DNA from: Thiobacillaceae bacterium
GTDB taxonomy: Bacteria; Pseudomonadota; Gammaproteobacteria; Burkholderiales; Thiobacillaceae
DNA length: 12,568 nt
Reading direction: 5' to 3'
Assembly: GCA_012274165.1 (NCBI GenBank)
Contig: JAAPAA010000040.1
Span: 1 to 12,568 of the forward strand
The translations under genes were made by a program, and so were the position numbers. Positions 1 to 6,178 of the stretch are shown piece after piece (position 1 is the stretch's first letter; each line of letters starts with the position of its first letter). Below the pieces are notes generated by a model that saw only the letters and a list, made by a program, of their open reading frames with translations, ran no database searches and was not told where the DNA came from.

Positions 1-759
1 CATGCCGTGCTTTTTGTAGTAATCCTGAACCTGAGCTTCATTGACGCGAATGTTGTCGCGCCAGGTTCCGATAGTCGCCATGTCGGAACGCTGAATGGCG
101 TTCATACAGTCGTTCGGGCAACCCGAGAACTTGAACTTGAATTTGTACGGCAACGAAGGACGGTGCATATCGTCCAGGTTGTTGTTGATCACAGTGCGCA
201 GCGCTTTGGCTTCGTCGTAGCAGGACATTTCGCAACGCGAAGCACCGACGCACGACATCGAGGTACGCAGCGCGGGGCCCGCACCACCCAAGTCAAAACC
301 CATTTCGTTGAACGCATCGAAGGCGCCCTGAACGTCAGCAGTTTTGATGCCCTGGAACATGATGTCGCCAGACTGGCCATGGAACGCGATCAAACCCGAA
401 CCACCTTTTTCCGACCACACGTCGCACATTTTGCGCAGCAGATCAGAGCTGTAATGCATGCCTGCGGGCGGCTGCACGCGCAGGGTGTGGAATTCAGCAG
501 CCTCAGGGAACAGCGGCTTGTGGTCCGCATCCTTCAGCTCGGTAAAACGGGGAATCACACCGCCGCCGTAGCCGAACACGCCAACCGTGCCACCCTTCCA
601 GTAACCAAACTTGGTCTGGTAAGACGTTTCCAGCTGACCCATCAGGTCAACCATCATGTCGTTATCTTTAGCCAAACGCTTCAGGCCAGTCACGAAACTG
701 GGCCACGGGCCGCTTTCGAGTTGGTCCAGATTGGGCGTATCAATCATTTGCTTTGCCAT
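1..759 (-). CDS. dsrA: Dissimilatory (reverse-type) sulfite reductase alpha subunit, 3' end outside the window
   Basis: Siroheme and [4Fe-4S] sulfite reductase alpha subunit. With DsrB it interconverts sulfite and sulfide-level sulfur in the cytoplasm; in a betaproteobacterium it would act oxidatively on stored sulfur. 253 residues are in the window (the family has about 420), and the frame stays open to base 1, so the C-terminus is cut by the window edge. The N-terminus reads MAKQMIDTPNLDQLESGPWP. Family landmarks are FHGQSGDIMFQG near residue 127, the first cluster motif C170-x5-C176 (followed by C180), and FSGCPNDC with C214-x3-C218. These are the cysteine pairs that bind the cluster coupled to siroheme. 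The ATG at 759 has AGGAG eight bases upstream (772-768 on this strand). dsrB and the other dsr genes should lie beyond the left edge. Oxidative direction is inferred from context, not from a residue I can point to. Confidence 0.95.
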   Translation of the reverse strand, partial: MAKQMIDTPNLDQLESGPWPSFVTGLKRLAKDNDMMVDLMGQLETSYQTKFGYWKGGTVGVFGYGGGVIPRFTELKDADHKPLFPEAAEFHTLRVQPPAGMHYSSDLLRKMCDVWSEKGGSGLIAFHGQSGDIMFQGIKTADVQGAFDAFNEMGFDLGGAGPALRTSMSCVGASRCEMSCYDEAKALRTVINNNLDDMHRPSLPYKFKFKFSGCPNDCMNAIQRSDMATIGTWRDNIRVNEAQVQDYYKKHGM

Positions 760-1010
760 GGTCTTCTCTCCTAAGTAAATTTCGAAATGCCCTCCCAGGC
801 AACTGCCCAACGGTATCCCAGCATCGTATTGGCTCGGCAGCCGCATCACCATCATTCTCTTGGGTAAATGAAGTACTCCATACGGGTAGGTTGACAACCA
901 CCCACACGGCGTAGTCCGGTTTGCCCAACGCGGTAATGCCTTATCGAGGCAAAGCGTGAGACATTGCATCCCCGTCTCATGCCCGCCACAAGAACCCATA
1001 AGAGTATTAA

Positions 1011-1040
1011 AATATTGTTGCAGACGCAAGCCCCTGTCAA
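1011..1040 (-). promoter_or_regulatory. Candidate sigma-70 promoter for dsrA
   Basis: On the minus strand a perfect -35 hexamer TTGACA (1040-1035) is followed, after an 18-base spacer, by AATATT (1016-1011, four of six matches to TATAAT). Transcription would start near 1004 and give a dsrA leader of about 245 bases. The -35 lies inside the CCCTGT/ACAGGG palindrome at 1032-1048, so a regulator bound there would cover the promoter. Assigned by eye only. Confidence 0.35.
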
Positions 1041-1048
1041 ACACAGGG
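1032..1048. promoter_or_regulatory. 17-bp palindrome, possible operator shared by the divergent promoters
   Basis: CCCTGT-caaac-ACAGGG is a perfect 6-bp inverted repeat with a 5-base spacer. It contains the leftward -35 (TTGACA) and ends 12 bases before the rightward -35 at 1061. That position would suit a regulator acting on both divergent transcripts. No regulator is recognised, so operator function is inference. Confidence 0.35.
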
Positions 1049-1060
1049 TTGAAAAACGGC

Positions 1061-1089
1061 GTAACAGCCTTATGTAAGACTGAGATAAT
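1061..1089 (+). promoter_or_regulatory. Candidate extended -10 promoter for the rightward gene set
   Basis: GTAACA (1061-1066, four of six matches to TTGACA), a 17-base spacer, then GATAAT (1084-1089, five of six). The TGA directly before it makes an extended -10 (TGAGATAAT). The start would be near 1096, giving a leader of about 64 bases before the ATG at 1160. Confidence 0.45.
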
Positions 1090-1159
1090 TTCAATTACAT
1101 CACCTTGTCCGTACAGTTTTCATCCACCCATTAAATCGAATCAACCCGACTGAGTTTCC

Positions 1160-1381
1160 ATGCCCGAGACCACCTCAATAGACAAGTTTCGACTCCCATG
1201 CGGGGGGCAGTAAATCGAGTTTCAGAATTTCGTCCATGAATCCGGCGGCGTTCCCTTTCTGCGTATTCGTATCCGGGAAAACAAGCGTTTCACCATTTTC
1301 GAGGTTGATCCGGCCAGTGCGCAAAAGTGGGCCGACGTGATGCAGGCATGGGCAAAGGCCCATGCCGAGGACAATCCATGA
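1160..1381 (+). pseudogene. Small conserved protein gene interrupted by an in-frame TAA at codon 18
   Basis: Read straight through, this frame encodes a 73-residue protein. It starts MPETTSIDKFRLPCGGQ, meets TAA at 1211-1213, and continues IEFQNFVHESGG, FLRIRIRENKRFTIFEVD and AQKWADVMQAWAKAH to a TGA at 1379-1381. Both sides read as one compact protein and resemble, from memory, a family of about 70-residue proteins (perhaps DUF6967) with a KFRLP start and an RIREgKRFTIFdvDP core; the function is unknown. A single C-to-T change (CAA to TAA) would explain the stop. No ATG, GTG or TTG just after the stop could restart the protein. An in-frame TGA at 1151 fixes the start at or after 1154, so ATG 1160 is the only reasonable one, though its Shine-Dalgarno is poor. 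The TGA overlaps the next gene's ATG (ATGA). The alternatives are a recent pseudogene, a sequencing error, or stop readthrough. Confidence 0.65.
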
Positions 1382-2037
1382 ACTGGGCAAGCTGGCCTGA
1401 AGACAAGCCAGAAGAGTACGTGCCGCAAATGATCGACCTGCAATTCGATCTGGTCGGCGCGACTATCCCGGCTGATAATGCGTTGCTGCTGTCCGACGCG
1501 CTGCTCGAGCAACTGCCGTGGCTGGGCGAAGACCCCCGTATTGGCATTCAGCACCTTAAAGGCGCGGAAACCAATAAGGGTGACACTTCACTCAACATCA
1601 ACCGGCGCACCAAACTTTTCGTGCGCGCACCAAAGTCGCGAGTCGACGACCTGCTGCAACTGGTTGGCAAGACGCTTGATCTGGCGGGCCACGCTTTGCA
1701 GATCGGCAACTTCAAAACCCGCGCGTTCAGCCCGTTTGGCAACATCTACGCCCATTTTGTTGACACAGGCAGCGCCAGTGAAGAACAATTCGTGCAGGAT
1801 GTCATGCGTGAACTGGATGGTCATTTCCAGATCCGCTGCGGGTTTATTTGCGGCAAGCAACAGACCTTGAAAAGTGCGTCCGGGCCATTATTTGGCTACA
1901 GCCTGATGCTGCACGACGTTCCCCCACACAAGTCCCTGCAATTGCAGGATGAAGGCATGGGTCGCAACCGTTTGTTAGGCTGCGGGATTTTCATTCCGCA
2001 CAAATCCATTGCGCCGGTTGTTCAGGCCAATATTTAG
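1378..2037 (+). CDS. Cas6/Cmx6-like RAMP-fold protein, not linked to a CRISPR array here
   Basis: 219 residues, starting at ATG 1378, which overlaps the previous TGA by four bases and has GAGG seven bases upstream (1367-1370). An in-frame start at 1327 lies within the upstream frame and is less likely. The protein matches, from memory of the family, the Cas6/Cmx6 (type I-MYXAN Cas6, PF09559) pattern: IDLQFDLVGATIPADN (19-34), LPWLGEDPRIGI (46-57), NINRRTKLFVRAP (73-85), and the C-terminal glycine-rich GMGRNRLLGCGIFIPHK (193-209) preceded by SLQLQ. Cas6 proteins bind and cut CRISPR transcripts. In the relatives I remember, the first two motifs carry His (PxDH and PWLHE); here these are Asn34 and Gly50, so cleavage activity is doubtful. 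No repeats or other cas genes are in the window. The neighbours are sulfur genes, so a non-CRISPR RNA-related role is possible. The family call is fairly firm; the function is unknown. Confidence 0.75.
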   Translation: MNWASWPEDKPEEYVPQMIDLQFDLVGATIPADNALLLSDALLEQLPWLGEDPRIGIQHLKGAETNKGDTSLNINRRTKLFVRAPKSRVDDLLQLVGKTLDLAGHALQIGNFKTRAFSPFGNIYAHFVDTGSASEEQFVQDVMRELDGHFQIRCGFICGKQQTLKSASGPLFGYSLMLHDVPPHKSLQLQDEGMGRNRLLGCGIFIPHKSIAPVVQANI

Positions 2038-2075
2038 AATCATTTTTTGCAACCAACCGAAAAGGAGAAGTAATC

Positions 2076-2408
2076 ATGGGTTACATGTTGAACGGCGAAG
2101 AGCTCGAAACGGGCGAAGAAAACTTCCTGCTGGAAGCCAATTTCAGCGATGAAATTGTCCCCGTCATCGCCGCAGCTGAAGGCATCAAACTGACTGACGA
2201 GCATTTGCAGGTTGTCGCCTATTTGCGTGACAAATACAAAGAAGACGGCCAAACCCCGAACTTCCGCAACATGGTCGCCGAATTGGATGAGTTGCACGAA
2301 GGCGTGGACTGGAAGAAAAAGCTGTACGAGCTGTTCCCCAACATGCCAGCTCGCCAGGGCTGCCGCGTCGCCGGCCTGCCCAAGCCATTCGGCAAGGGCG
2401 GCTACTGA
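2076..2408 (+). CDS. DsrC/TusE-family sulfur carrier paralogue with a single C-terminal cysteine
   Basis: 110 residues with a good AGGAG eight bases before ATG 2076. DsrC-family marks are MGYMLNGEELETGEENFLLE at the start, PNFRNMVAELDE (61-72) and WKKKLYELFPNMPARQGC (79-96), then VAGLPKPFGKGGY to the end. Genuine DsrC carries two cysteines on the C-terminal arm, eleven residues apart (CysB, then the penultimate CysA), which form the substrate trisulfide; TusE keeps only CysA. Here Cys96 sits at the CysB position, while the CysA position (107) is Lys inside a GKGGY tail. It therefore cannot work as canonical DsrC and lacks the TusE cysteine too. It may be a regulatory or alternative carrier (the RspA-like group). 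I recall GKGGY tails in other DsrC-like proteins, so the ending looks genuine rather than frameshifted. The true dsrC would be expected in the dsr operon to the left. Confidence 0.88.
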   Translation: MGYMLNGEELETGEENFLLEANFSDEIVPVIAAAEGIKLTDEHLQVVAYLRDKYKEDGQTPNFRNMVAELDELHEGVDWKKKLYELFPNMPARQGCRVAGLPKPFGKGGY

Positions 2409-2425
2409 TACCAGAGCCTGGACCC

Positions 2426-2455
2426 GAGAGCCGGGTGCCTTAGCGCACGGCTCTC
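2426..2455 (+). other. Strong intergenic stem-loop without a U-tract
   Basis: Between the DsrC-like gene and the sulfurtransferase, GAGAGCC (2426-2432) pairs perfectly with GGCTCTC (2449-2455). An inner GTGC/GCAC stem stacks on it after a two-base bulge, closing a six-base loop. No T-run follows, so it is not a classical intrinsic terminator. It could trim or protect the 3' end of the upstream message, or lower expression of the downstream genes. Confidence 0.6.
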
Positions 2456-2480
2456 CACTCCCGACTTTCAGGTTCCACCC

Positions 2481-3329
2481 ATGTTCAGCAACACCCTCGT
2501 TACCACTGAAGACCTGGCGGCCCATCTGGACGACCCGAACTGGGTCATCCTCGATTGCCGCTTCACCCTCACCGATCCCGGTGCGGGCCGCCAAGCTTAC
2601 GAGACAGCCCACATCCCGGGTGCGCGTTATGTCCACCTGGACGACGACCTTGCCGCCCCGGTCAGCAAAAACACGGGGCGCCACCCCCTGCCCGATCCGC
2701 GCGCGCTGGCTGAAAAACTGTGTCAATGGGGCGTCGGGGTCAACAAGCAAGTCGTGGTGTACGACGACAGCTATGGCGCCATGGCCGTCCGCCTGTGGTG
2801 GATGATGCGCTGGCTCGGCCACCCCGGCGTGGCGCTGCTGGATGGCGGCTATCCGAAATGGCTGCGCGAGAAGCGCCCGGTCAACGCCGGCCAGCCGACG
2901 CCGCACCGAGCCAATTGCGCCTGCCTGCCGGAGCCCACCCAGATCGTGACGGCGGACGACATCCTGCATGCGTCGCGTTCAGGCGAACAACTCATCATCG
3001 ATGCGCGCCCGGATCGCCGTTTTTCTGGCGAATTCGAGCCGCTCGACCCGGTGGCCGGCCATGTGCCCGGCGCGATCAATTACCCATTCGATGAAAATCT
3101 CGACGTGGATGGCACCTTCATGCCGCCCGAGGCCCTGCGCGAAAACTATCAGGCGCTGCTCAAGGGCAAGCCGGCCTGGCAAGTGCTGCACATGTGCGGT
3201 TCCGGCGTCACTGCCTGTCACAACATTCTGGCGATGGAAATCGCCGGACTTCCCGGTTCACGGCTTTACCCCGGCTCATGGAGCGAGTGGATCACCGATC
3301 CCGCCCGCCCCGTTGCCACAGGAGAATAA
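2481..3329 (+). CDS. Two-domain sulfurtransferase (thiosulfate/3-mercaptopyruvate type rhodanese)
   Basis: Cytoplasmic sulfurtransferase of 282 residues, the usual length for tandem rhodaneses. The N-terminal, non-catalytic domain (about 5-135) has WVILDCRF, AYETAHIPGARYVHLDDDLA and VVVYDDSYGAMAVRLWWMMR. The C-terminal domain (about 155-280) has IIDARPDRRFSGE, GHVPGAINYPF and the active-site loop C239-G-S-G-V-T-A. The CGSGVTA loop is of the mercaptopyruvate sulfurtransferase kind; thiosulfate rhodaneses usually show CRKGVT. No signal peptide is seen. Enzymes like this move sulfane sulfur to carriers such as TusA and DsrC, which fits the DsrC-like gene 72 bases upstream. Its end (AGGAG at 3320-3324) supplies the ribosome-binding site of the next gene. 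Substrate choice is inferred from the loop only. Confidence 0.92.
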   Translation: MFSNTLVTTEDLAAHLDDPNWVILDCRFTLTDPGAGRQAYETAHIPGARYVHLDDDLAAPVSKNTGRHPLPDPRALAEKLCQWGVGVNKQVVVYDDSYGAMAVRLWWMMRWLGHPGVALLDGGYPKWLREKRPVNAGQPTPHRANCACLPEPTQIVTADDILHASRSGEQLIIDARPDRRFSGEFEPLDPVAGHVPGAINYPFDENLDVDGTFMPPEALRENYQALLKGKPAWQVLHMCGSGVTACHNILAMEIAGLPGSRLYPGSWSEWITDPARPVATGE

Positions 3330-3332
3330 TTT

Positions 3333-3953
3333 ATGGCCATGCCCATCCGCGTCAAAACCATCTGGTTCAAGAAAGACGGCGAACGCACCGCAGAAGAGAT
3401 CGCCTCGGCGGTCGCTACCACCACATGGCGTGTGGCCGACAAGGCCATCGACAACCTCGGGCGCGAGAACTACGACATCATCACCCCGGATCGCGGATTC
3501 AAGCTGATTGCCGAATTCCTCGCTTTTCTGGTGCATTACTGCGACCGCATGGCGTATGCATCGCTTTCGCCAGAACGGCGCATGGCCGTCCTGCAGGCCG
3601 TCAGCAACCGGCTCGGTGAAGTACTGGAGCAAAACGTGCGCGAAGTGGTTGGCAAGGACGATCCGCGCAATTACAAGCAGGAATTCATCGACTTCCTCAA
3701 CCGCCGCTTTGTCGATTACAGCGAATTCGAATTTCCTGATGATGAACGCGCCAGCTTTCCGGCGCTGCGCTTCCTCGGCCTGCAGATCCGCGATGAAATG
3801 GGCGACAACGATAAAACCTGGGTCATGGATCAGATCATGGACATCGAAATGCCTGAAATGATGGGCACGGTGCGCAAGAGCTTCAAGGGCCTGCTGTCCG
3901 ACGCCCCCGTCAAGCGCGGCTTCGGCTCGCCCGACATGCTGCCGCCCGAATAA
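3333..3953 (+). CDS. Uncharacterised soluble protein, probably co-translated with the sulfurtransferase
   Basis: 206 residues that I do not recognise. It starts three bases after the sulfurtransferase stop, with AGGAG eight bases before ATG 3333, so it is surely in the same transcript. The sequence looks like a folded, mostly helical cytoplasmic protein: no signal peptide, no membrane segment, and strongly acidic stretches (FEFPDDERA near 132; MDQIMDIEMPEMMG near 165). The segment around 36-72 (ADKAIDNLGRENYDIITPDR, then an aromatic-rich helix ending HYCDRMAY) and NYKQEFIDFLNRRFVDY (113-129) are the parts most likely to be conserved. It ends GSPDMLPPE. Base composition and codon use match the neighbouring genes. 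Operon position suggests a part in sulfur metabolism or with the dioxygenase that follows; no function is claimed. Confidence 0.85.
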   Translation: MAMPIRVKTIWFKKDGERTAEEIASAVATTTWRVADKAIDNLGRENYDIITPDRGFKLIAEFLAFLVHYCDRMAYASLSPERRMAVLQAVSNRLGEVLEQNVREVVGKDDPRNYKQEFIDFLNRRFVDYSEFEFPDDERASFPALRFLGLQIRDEMGDNDKTWVMDQIMDIEMPEMMGTVRKSFKGLLSDAPVKRGFGSPDMLPPE

Positions 3954-3974
3954 TCCGGGTAACCAAGGCGCTGC

Positions 3975-4880
3975 ATGGCATCACCGTTTGATCTGGCCGA
4001 CGACGCGGCTTACCGCGCCTGGCGCGACGCCAAGCTCGCGGCCTATCCGAAAAATGTTGACGAGCTGATCGTGCCCTTGGCCGATCCACGCGCACTGACG
4101 GCAAACGAAACCCGCGCGCTTGCCGCCGCCTGCGCGCGCGCCAACATGGCGTTCTATTCCGCACCGCACCTGCCCGCCGCCGACAAGTCGCTGCCCACGC
4201 TGCTCGCGCAGCAACTGGGTTTGAACCGGCTCGAAGGCAATTACCTCGCCGACGAAGATGGTCTGTCCAGCATCACGCCGAACGACGATGAAACCAGCGC
4301 GCGCGGCGAATACATTCCCTACACCCACAAGCCGATCAACTGGCACACCGACGGCTATTACAACGCGCTCGACCGCCGCATTCTCGGCATGACGCTGCAC
4401 TGCGCGCAGGACGCGGAGGAAGGCGGCGAGAACGCGCTGCTCGACCACGAAATCGCCTACATCCAGTTGCGCGACACCAACCCGGATTACATCGCCGCGC
4501 TGATGCAGCCTGACGCGATGACCATTCCCGCGCGCATGGATGAAGACAACGTCGCCCGCGCCGAGCAATCCGGCCCGGTGTTTGCCATCGATCCCGCGCA
4601 GGGGTTTCTCTACATGCGTTACACCGCACGCACCCGCTCGATCGTATGGAAAGCCGACCCGGCCACGCAGGCCGCCGTCACAACGCTGGCCGGCATTCTC
4701 GCCGATTCCGAATACAGGCTGACCGCACGGATGACGCCCGGCATGGGTCTCATCTGCAACAACGTGCTGCACACCCGCAACGGATTTTCCGACTCCCCCG
4801 GCCACCGCAGATTGCTGTACCGCGGGCGTTATTACGACCGTTTGCGCTTTGATCTGGCCAATCAAACACGCCCTGCCTAG
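3975..4880 (+). CDS. TauD/TfdA-family Fe(II)/2-oxoglutarate-dependent dioxygenase
   Basis: 301 residues, the usual length for the family. Iron ligands are visible as W-H124-T-D126-G (the HxD motif) and H266 in CNNVLHTRNGFSD. The 2-oxoglutarate-binding Arg is in RRLLYRGRYYDRLR (278-291), probably Arg278 or Arg279. Such enzymes hydroxylate a substrate while decarboxylating 2-oxoglutarate; TauD releases sulfite from taurine. The substrate here cannot be read from the sequence, and many relatives act on other compounds. It follows the unknown gene by 21 bases with AAGG six bases before ATG 3975, so it belongs to the same gene set. In a sulfur-oxidiser context, release of sulfite from an organosulfonate is a reasonable guess only. 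Confidence 0.88.
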   Translation: MASPFDLADDAAYRAWRDAKLAAYPKNVDELIVPLADPRALTANETRALAAACARANMAFYSAPHLPAADKSLPTLLAQQLGLNRLEGNYLADEDGLSSITPNDDETSARGEYIPYTHKPINWHTDGYYNALDRRILGMTLHCAQDAEEGGENALLDHEIAYIQLRDTNPDYIAALMQPDAMTIPARMDEDNVARAEQSGPVFAIDPAQGFLYMRYTARTRSIVWKADPATQAAVTTLAGILADSEYRLTARMTPGMGLICNNVLHTRNGFSDSPGHRRLLYRGRYYDRLRFDLANQTRPA

Positions 4881-4890
4881 CGGGAGCAGG

Positions 4891-4919
4891 TAAAATAGCG
4901 GCCTTTGTTTTTCGGCCGC
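4891..4919 (+). promoter_or_regulatory. Possible hemA promoter -10 and leader hairpin
   Basis: The 47-base gap before hemA has TAAAAT (4891-4896), a good -10 hexamer but with no clear -35. It is followed by GCGGCC (4898-4903) and GGCCGC (4914-4919), which form a perfect 6-bp stem around a T-rich loop. The hairpin is not followed by a T-run. It may affect hemA translation, since no clear Shine-Dalgarno precedes ATG 4928. Confidence 0.3.
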
Positions 4920-4927
4920 CTGCCGTC

Positions 4928-6178
4928 ATGCAGCTTCTCGCCCTTGGGGTCAATCATCACACCGCGCCGCTCGCCATCCGCGAGCAGGTGGCGTTCGGCC
5001 CCGAAAAGCTGGCGCTGGCGCTGCGCGAGCTGATACAAAGCCGGCGCGCGTCCGAGGCGGCGATTCTGTCGACCTGCAACCGCACCGAGCTCTACGTCAA
5101 CACGGCTTCGCCCGAAGAGGTGATGCAATGGCTGGCCGATTTCCACCATATCGAGCGCCGCGAACTGGCGCCTTATCTGTATGCGCTGCCGCGCGAAAAA
5201 GCCGCGCAACATGCATTCCGCGTCGCCGCCGGGCTCGATTCGATGGTGCTGGGCGAAACCCAGATCCTCGGGCAGATGAAGCAGGCGGTTCAGACTGCCG
5301 AGGAAGCCGGCACCCTTGGCCTGCTGCTGCACAAACTGTTTCAGCGCACCTTCTCGGCCGCCAAGGAAGTGCGCACCAGCACCGAAATCGGCACCAATTC
5401 GGTGTCGATGGCTGCCGCTGCGGTGCGGCTGGCCGAGCGCATTTTCCCCAGCGTCAAAGAACAGGCCTGCCTGTTCATTGGCGCCGGCGAAATGATCGAA
5501 CTGTGCATGACCCACTTCGCCGCGCAGCACCCGCGCCGCATGACCGTAGCCAACCGCACCACCGAGCGCGCGCGACCGCTGGCCGAGCGCTTCAACGCCG
5601 GGGTGATTCCGCTGACCGCACTGCCGGACGAAGTCGCCGCCTACGACATCATCATCACCTCCACCGCCAGCCCGCTGCCGATACTCGGCAAGGGCATGCT
5701 CGAACGCGCGATCAAGCAACGCCGCCACCGCCCGATTTTCATCGTCGACCTGGCGGTGCCGCGCGATGTCGAAGCCGAAGTCGCCACCATGGACGACGTC
5801 TTCCTCTACAGCGTGGACGACCTCGGCGAAGTGGTGCGCGAAGGCATGGATATCCGGGTGGCGCAGGTGGCACAGGCCGAAGCGATCATCGAAACCTGCG
5901 TCGAAAGCTTCGTCCACTGGATGGAAGGCCGCGAACTGGTGCCGGTGATCCGCGCGCTGCGTGACAACGCCGACCGCCATCGCCGCCACGAAATCGAGAA
6001 AGCCGAAAAAGCCCTGGCACGAGGCGACGATCCGCACGCCGTGCTCGAAGCGATGAGCCACGCGCTTGCCAACAAATTGCTGCACGCGCCGACCCATGCG
6101 TTGAACCACGCCAGCAGCGCCGAGCGCGACCAGTTCGCCCGCCTGATCAAGCAGCTTTACGGGCTGCATCAGGAATGA
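4928..6178 (+). CDS. hemA: Glutamyl-tRNA reductase
   Basis: First committed enzyme of the C5 tetrapyrrole pathway: it reduces glutamyl-tRNA(Glu) to glutamate-1-semialdehyde with NADPH. The 416-residue length is typical. The N-terminal catalytic domain has GVNHHTAPL (7-15) and STC50NRTE with the nucleophilic cysteine. GLDSMVLGETQILGQ (102-116) is a family signature. The NADPH domain shows FIGAGEM (183-189), and the C-terminal helical dimerisation region runs from about 300 (a helix starting RRHEIEKAEKAL near 355). The protein begins MQLLALGVNHHTAP, so the ATG at 4928 is right even though the Shine-Dalgarno is weak. It overlaps prfA by four bases (ATGA), as is common in Proteobacteria. The sulfite-reductase neighbourhood needs siroheme, but this gene is ordinary housekeeping. 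Confidence 0.98.
   Translation: MQLLALGVNHHTAPLAIREQVAFGPEKLALALRELIQSRRASEAAILSTCNRTELYVNTASPEEVMQWLADFHHIERRELAPYLYALPREKAAQHAFRVAAGLDSMVLGETQILGQMKQAVQTAEEAGTLGLLLHKLFQRTFSAAKEVRTSTEIGTNSVSMAAAAVRLAERIFPSVKEQACLFIGAGEMIELCMTHFAAQHPRRMTVANRTTERARPLAERFNAGVIPLTALPDEVAAYDIIITSTASPLPILGKGMLERAIKQRRHRPIFIVDLAVPRDVEAEVATMDDVFLYSVDDLGEVVREGMDIRVAQVAQAEAIIETCVESFVHWMEGRELVPVIRALRDNADRHRRHEIEKAEKALARGDDPHAVLEAMSHALANKLLHAPTHALNHASSAERDQFARLIKQLYGLHQE

Larger units (their letters stand above)
760..1159. other. Divergent intergenic region between dsrA and the rightward small gene
   Basis: About 400 bases that are visibly richer in A/T than the flanking genes, with no convincing gene. Open frames here (for example 740-928 and 852-1094 on the minus strand, 956-1153 on the plus strand) lack a ribosome-binding site and a recognisable protein. 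The region holds at least four inverted repeats: 885-903 (core GGTTG-a-CAACC at 889-899), 937-951 (TGCCT/AGGCA), 954-982 (TGAGAC/GTCTCA with an outer GC/GC pair) and 1032-1048 (CCCTGT-caaac-ACAGGG). It also holds one candidate promoter per strand, listed separately. If the leftward promoter is right, dsrA has a structured leader of roughly 245 bases. Confidence 0.7.

Noticed and set aside
7..774. A 255-codon plus-strand open frame
   Set aside because: It is antisense to dsrA, whose cluster motifs are unmistakable on the minus strand.
889..899. A rightward promoter based on TTGACA at 891-896
   Set aside because: No -10-like hexamer lies 16 to 18 bases downstream; it is better viewed as part of a small palindrome.
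1327..1377. A longer N-terminus for the Cas6-like protein
   Set aside because: The extra 17 codons lie inside the upstream small gene in another frame, and the ATG at 1378 has the overlap and a ribosome-binding site.
2385..2408. A frameshift removing the terminal cysteine of the DsrC-like protein
   Set aside because: The GLPKPFGKGGY ending is in frame and well formed, and resembles endings I recall in other DsrC-like proteins, so a genuine variant is more likely than an error.
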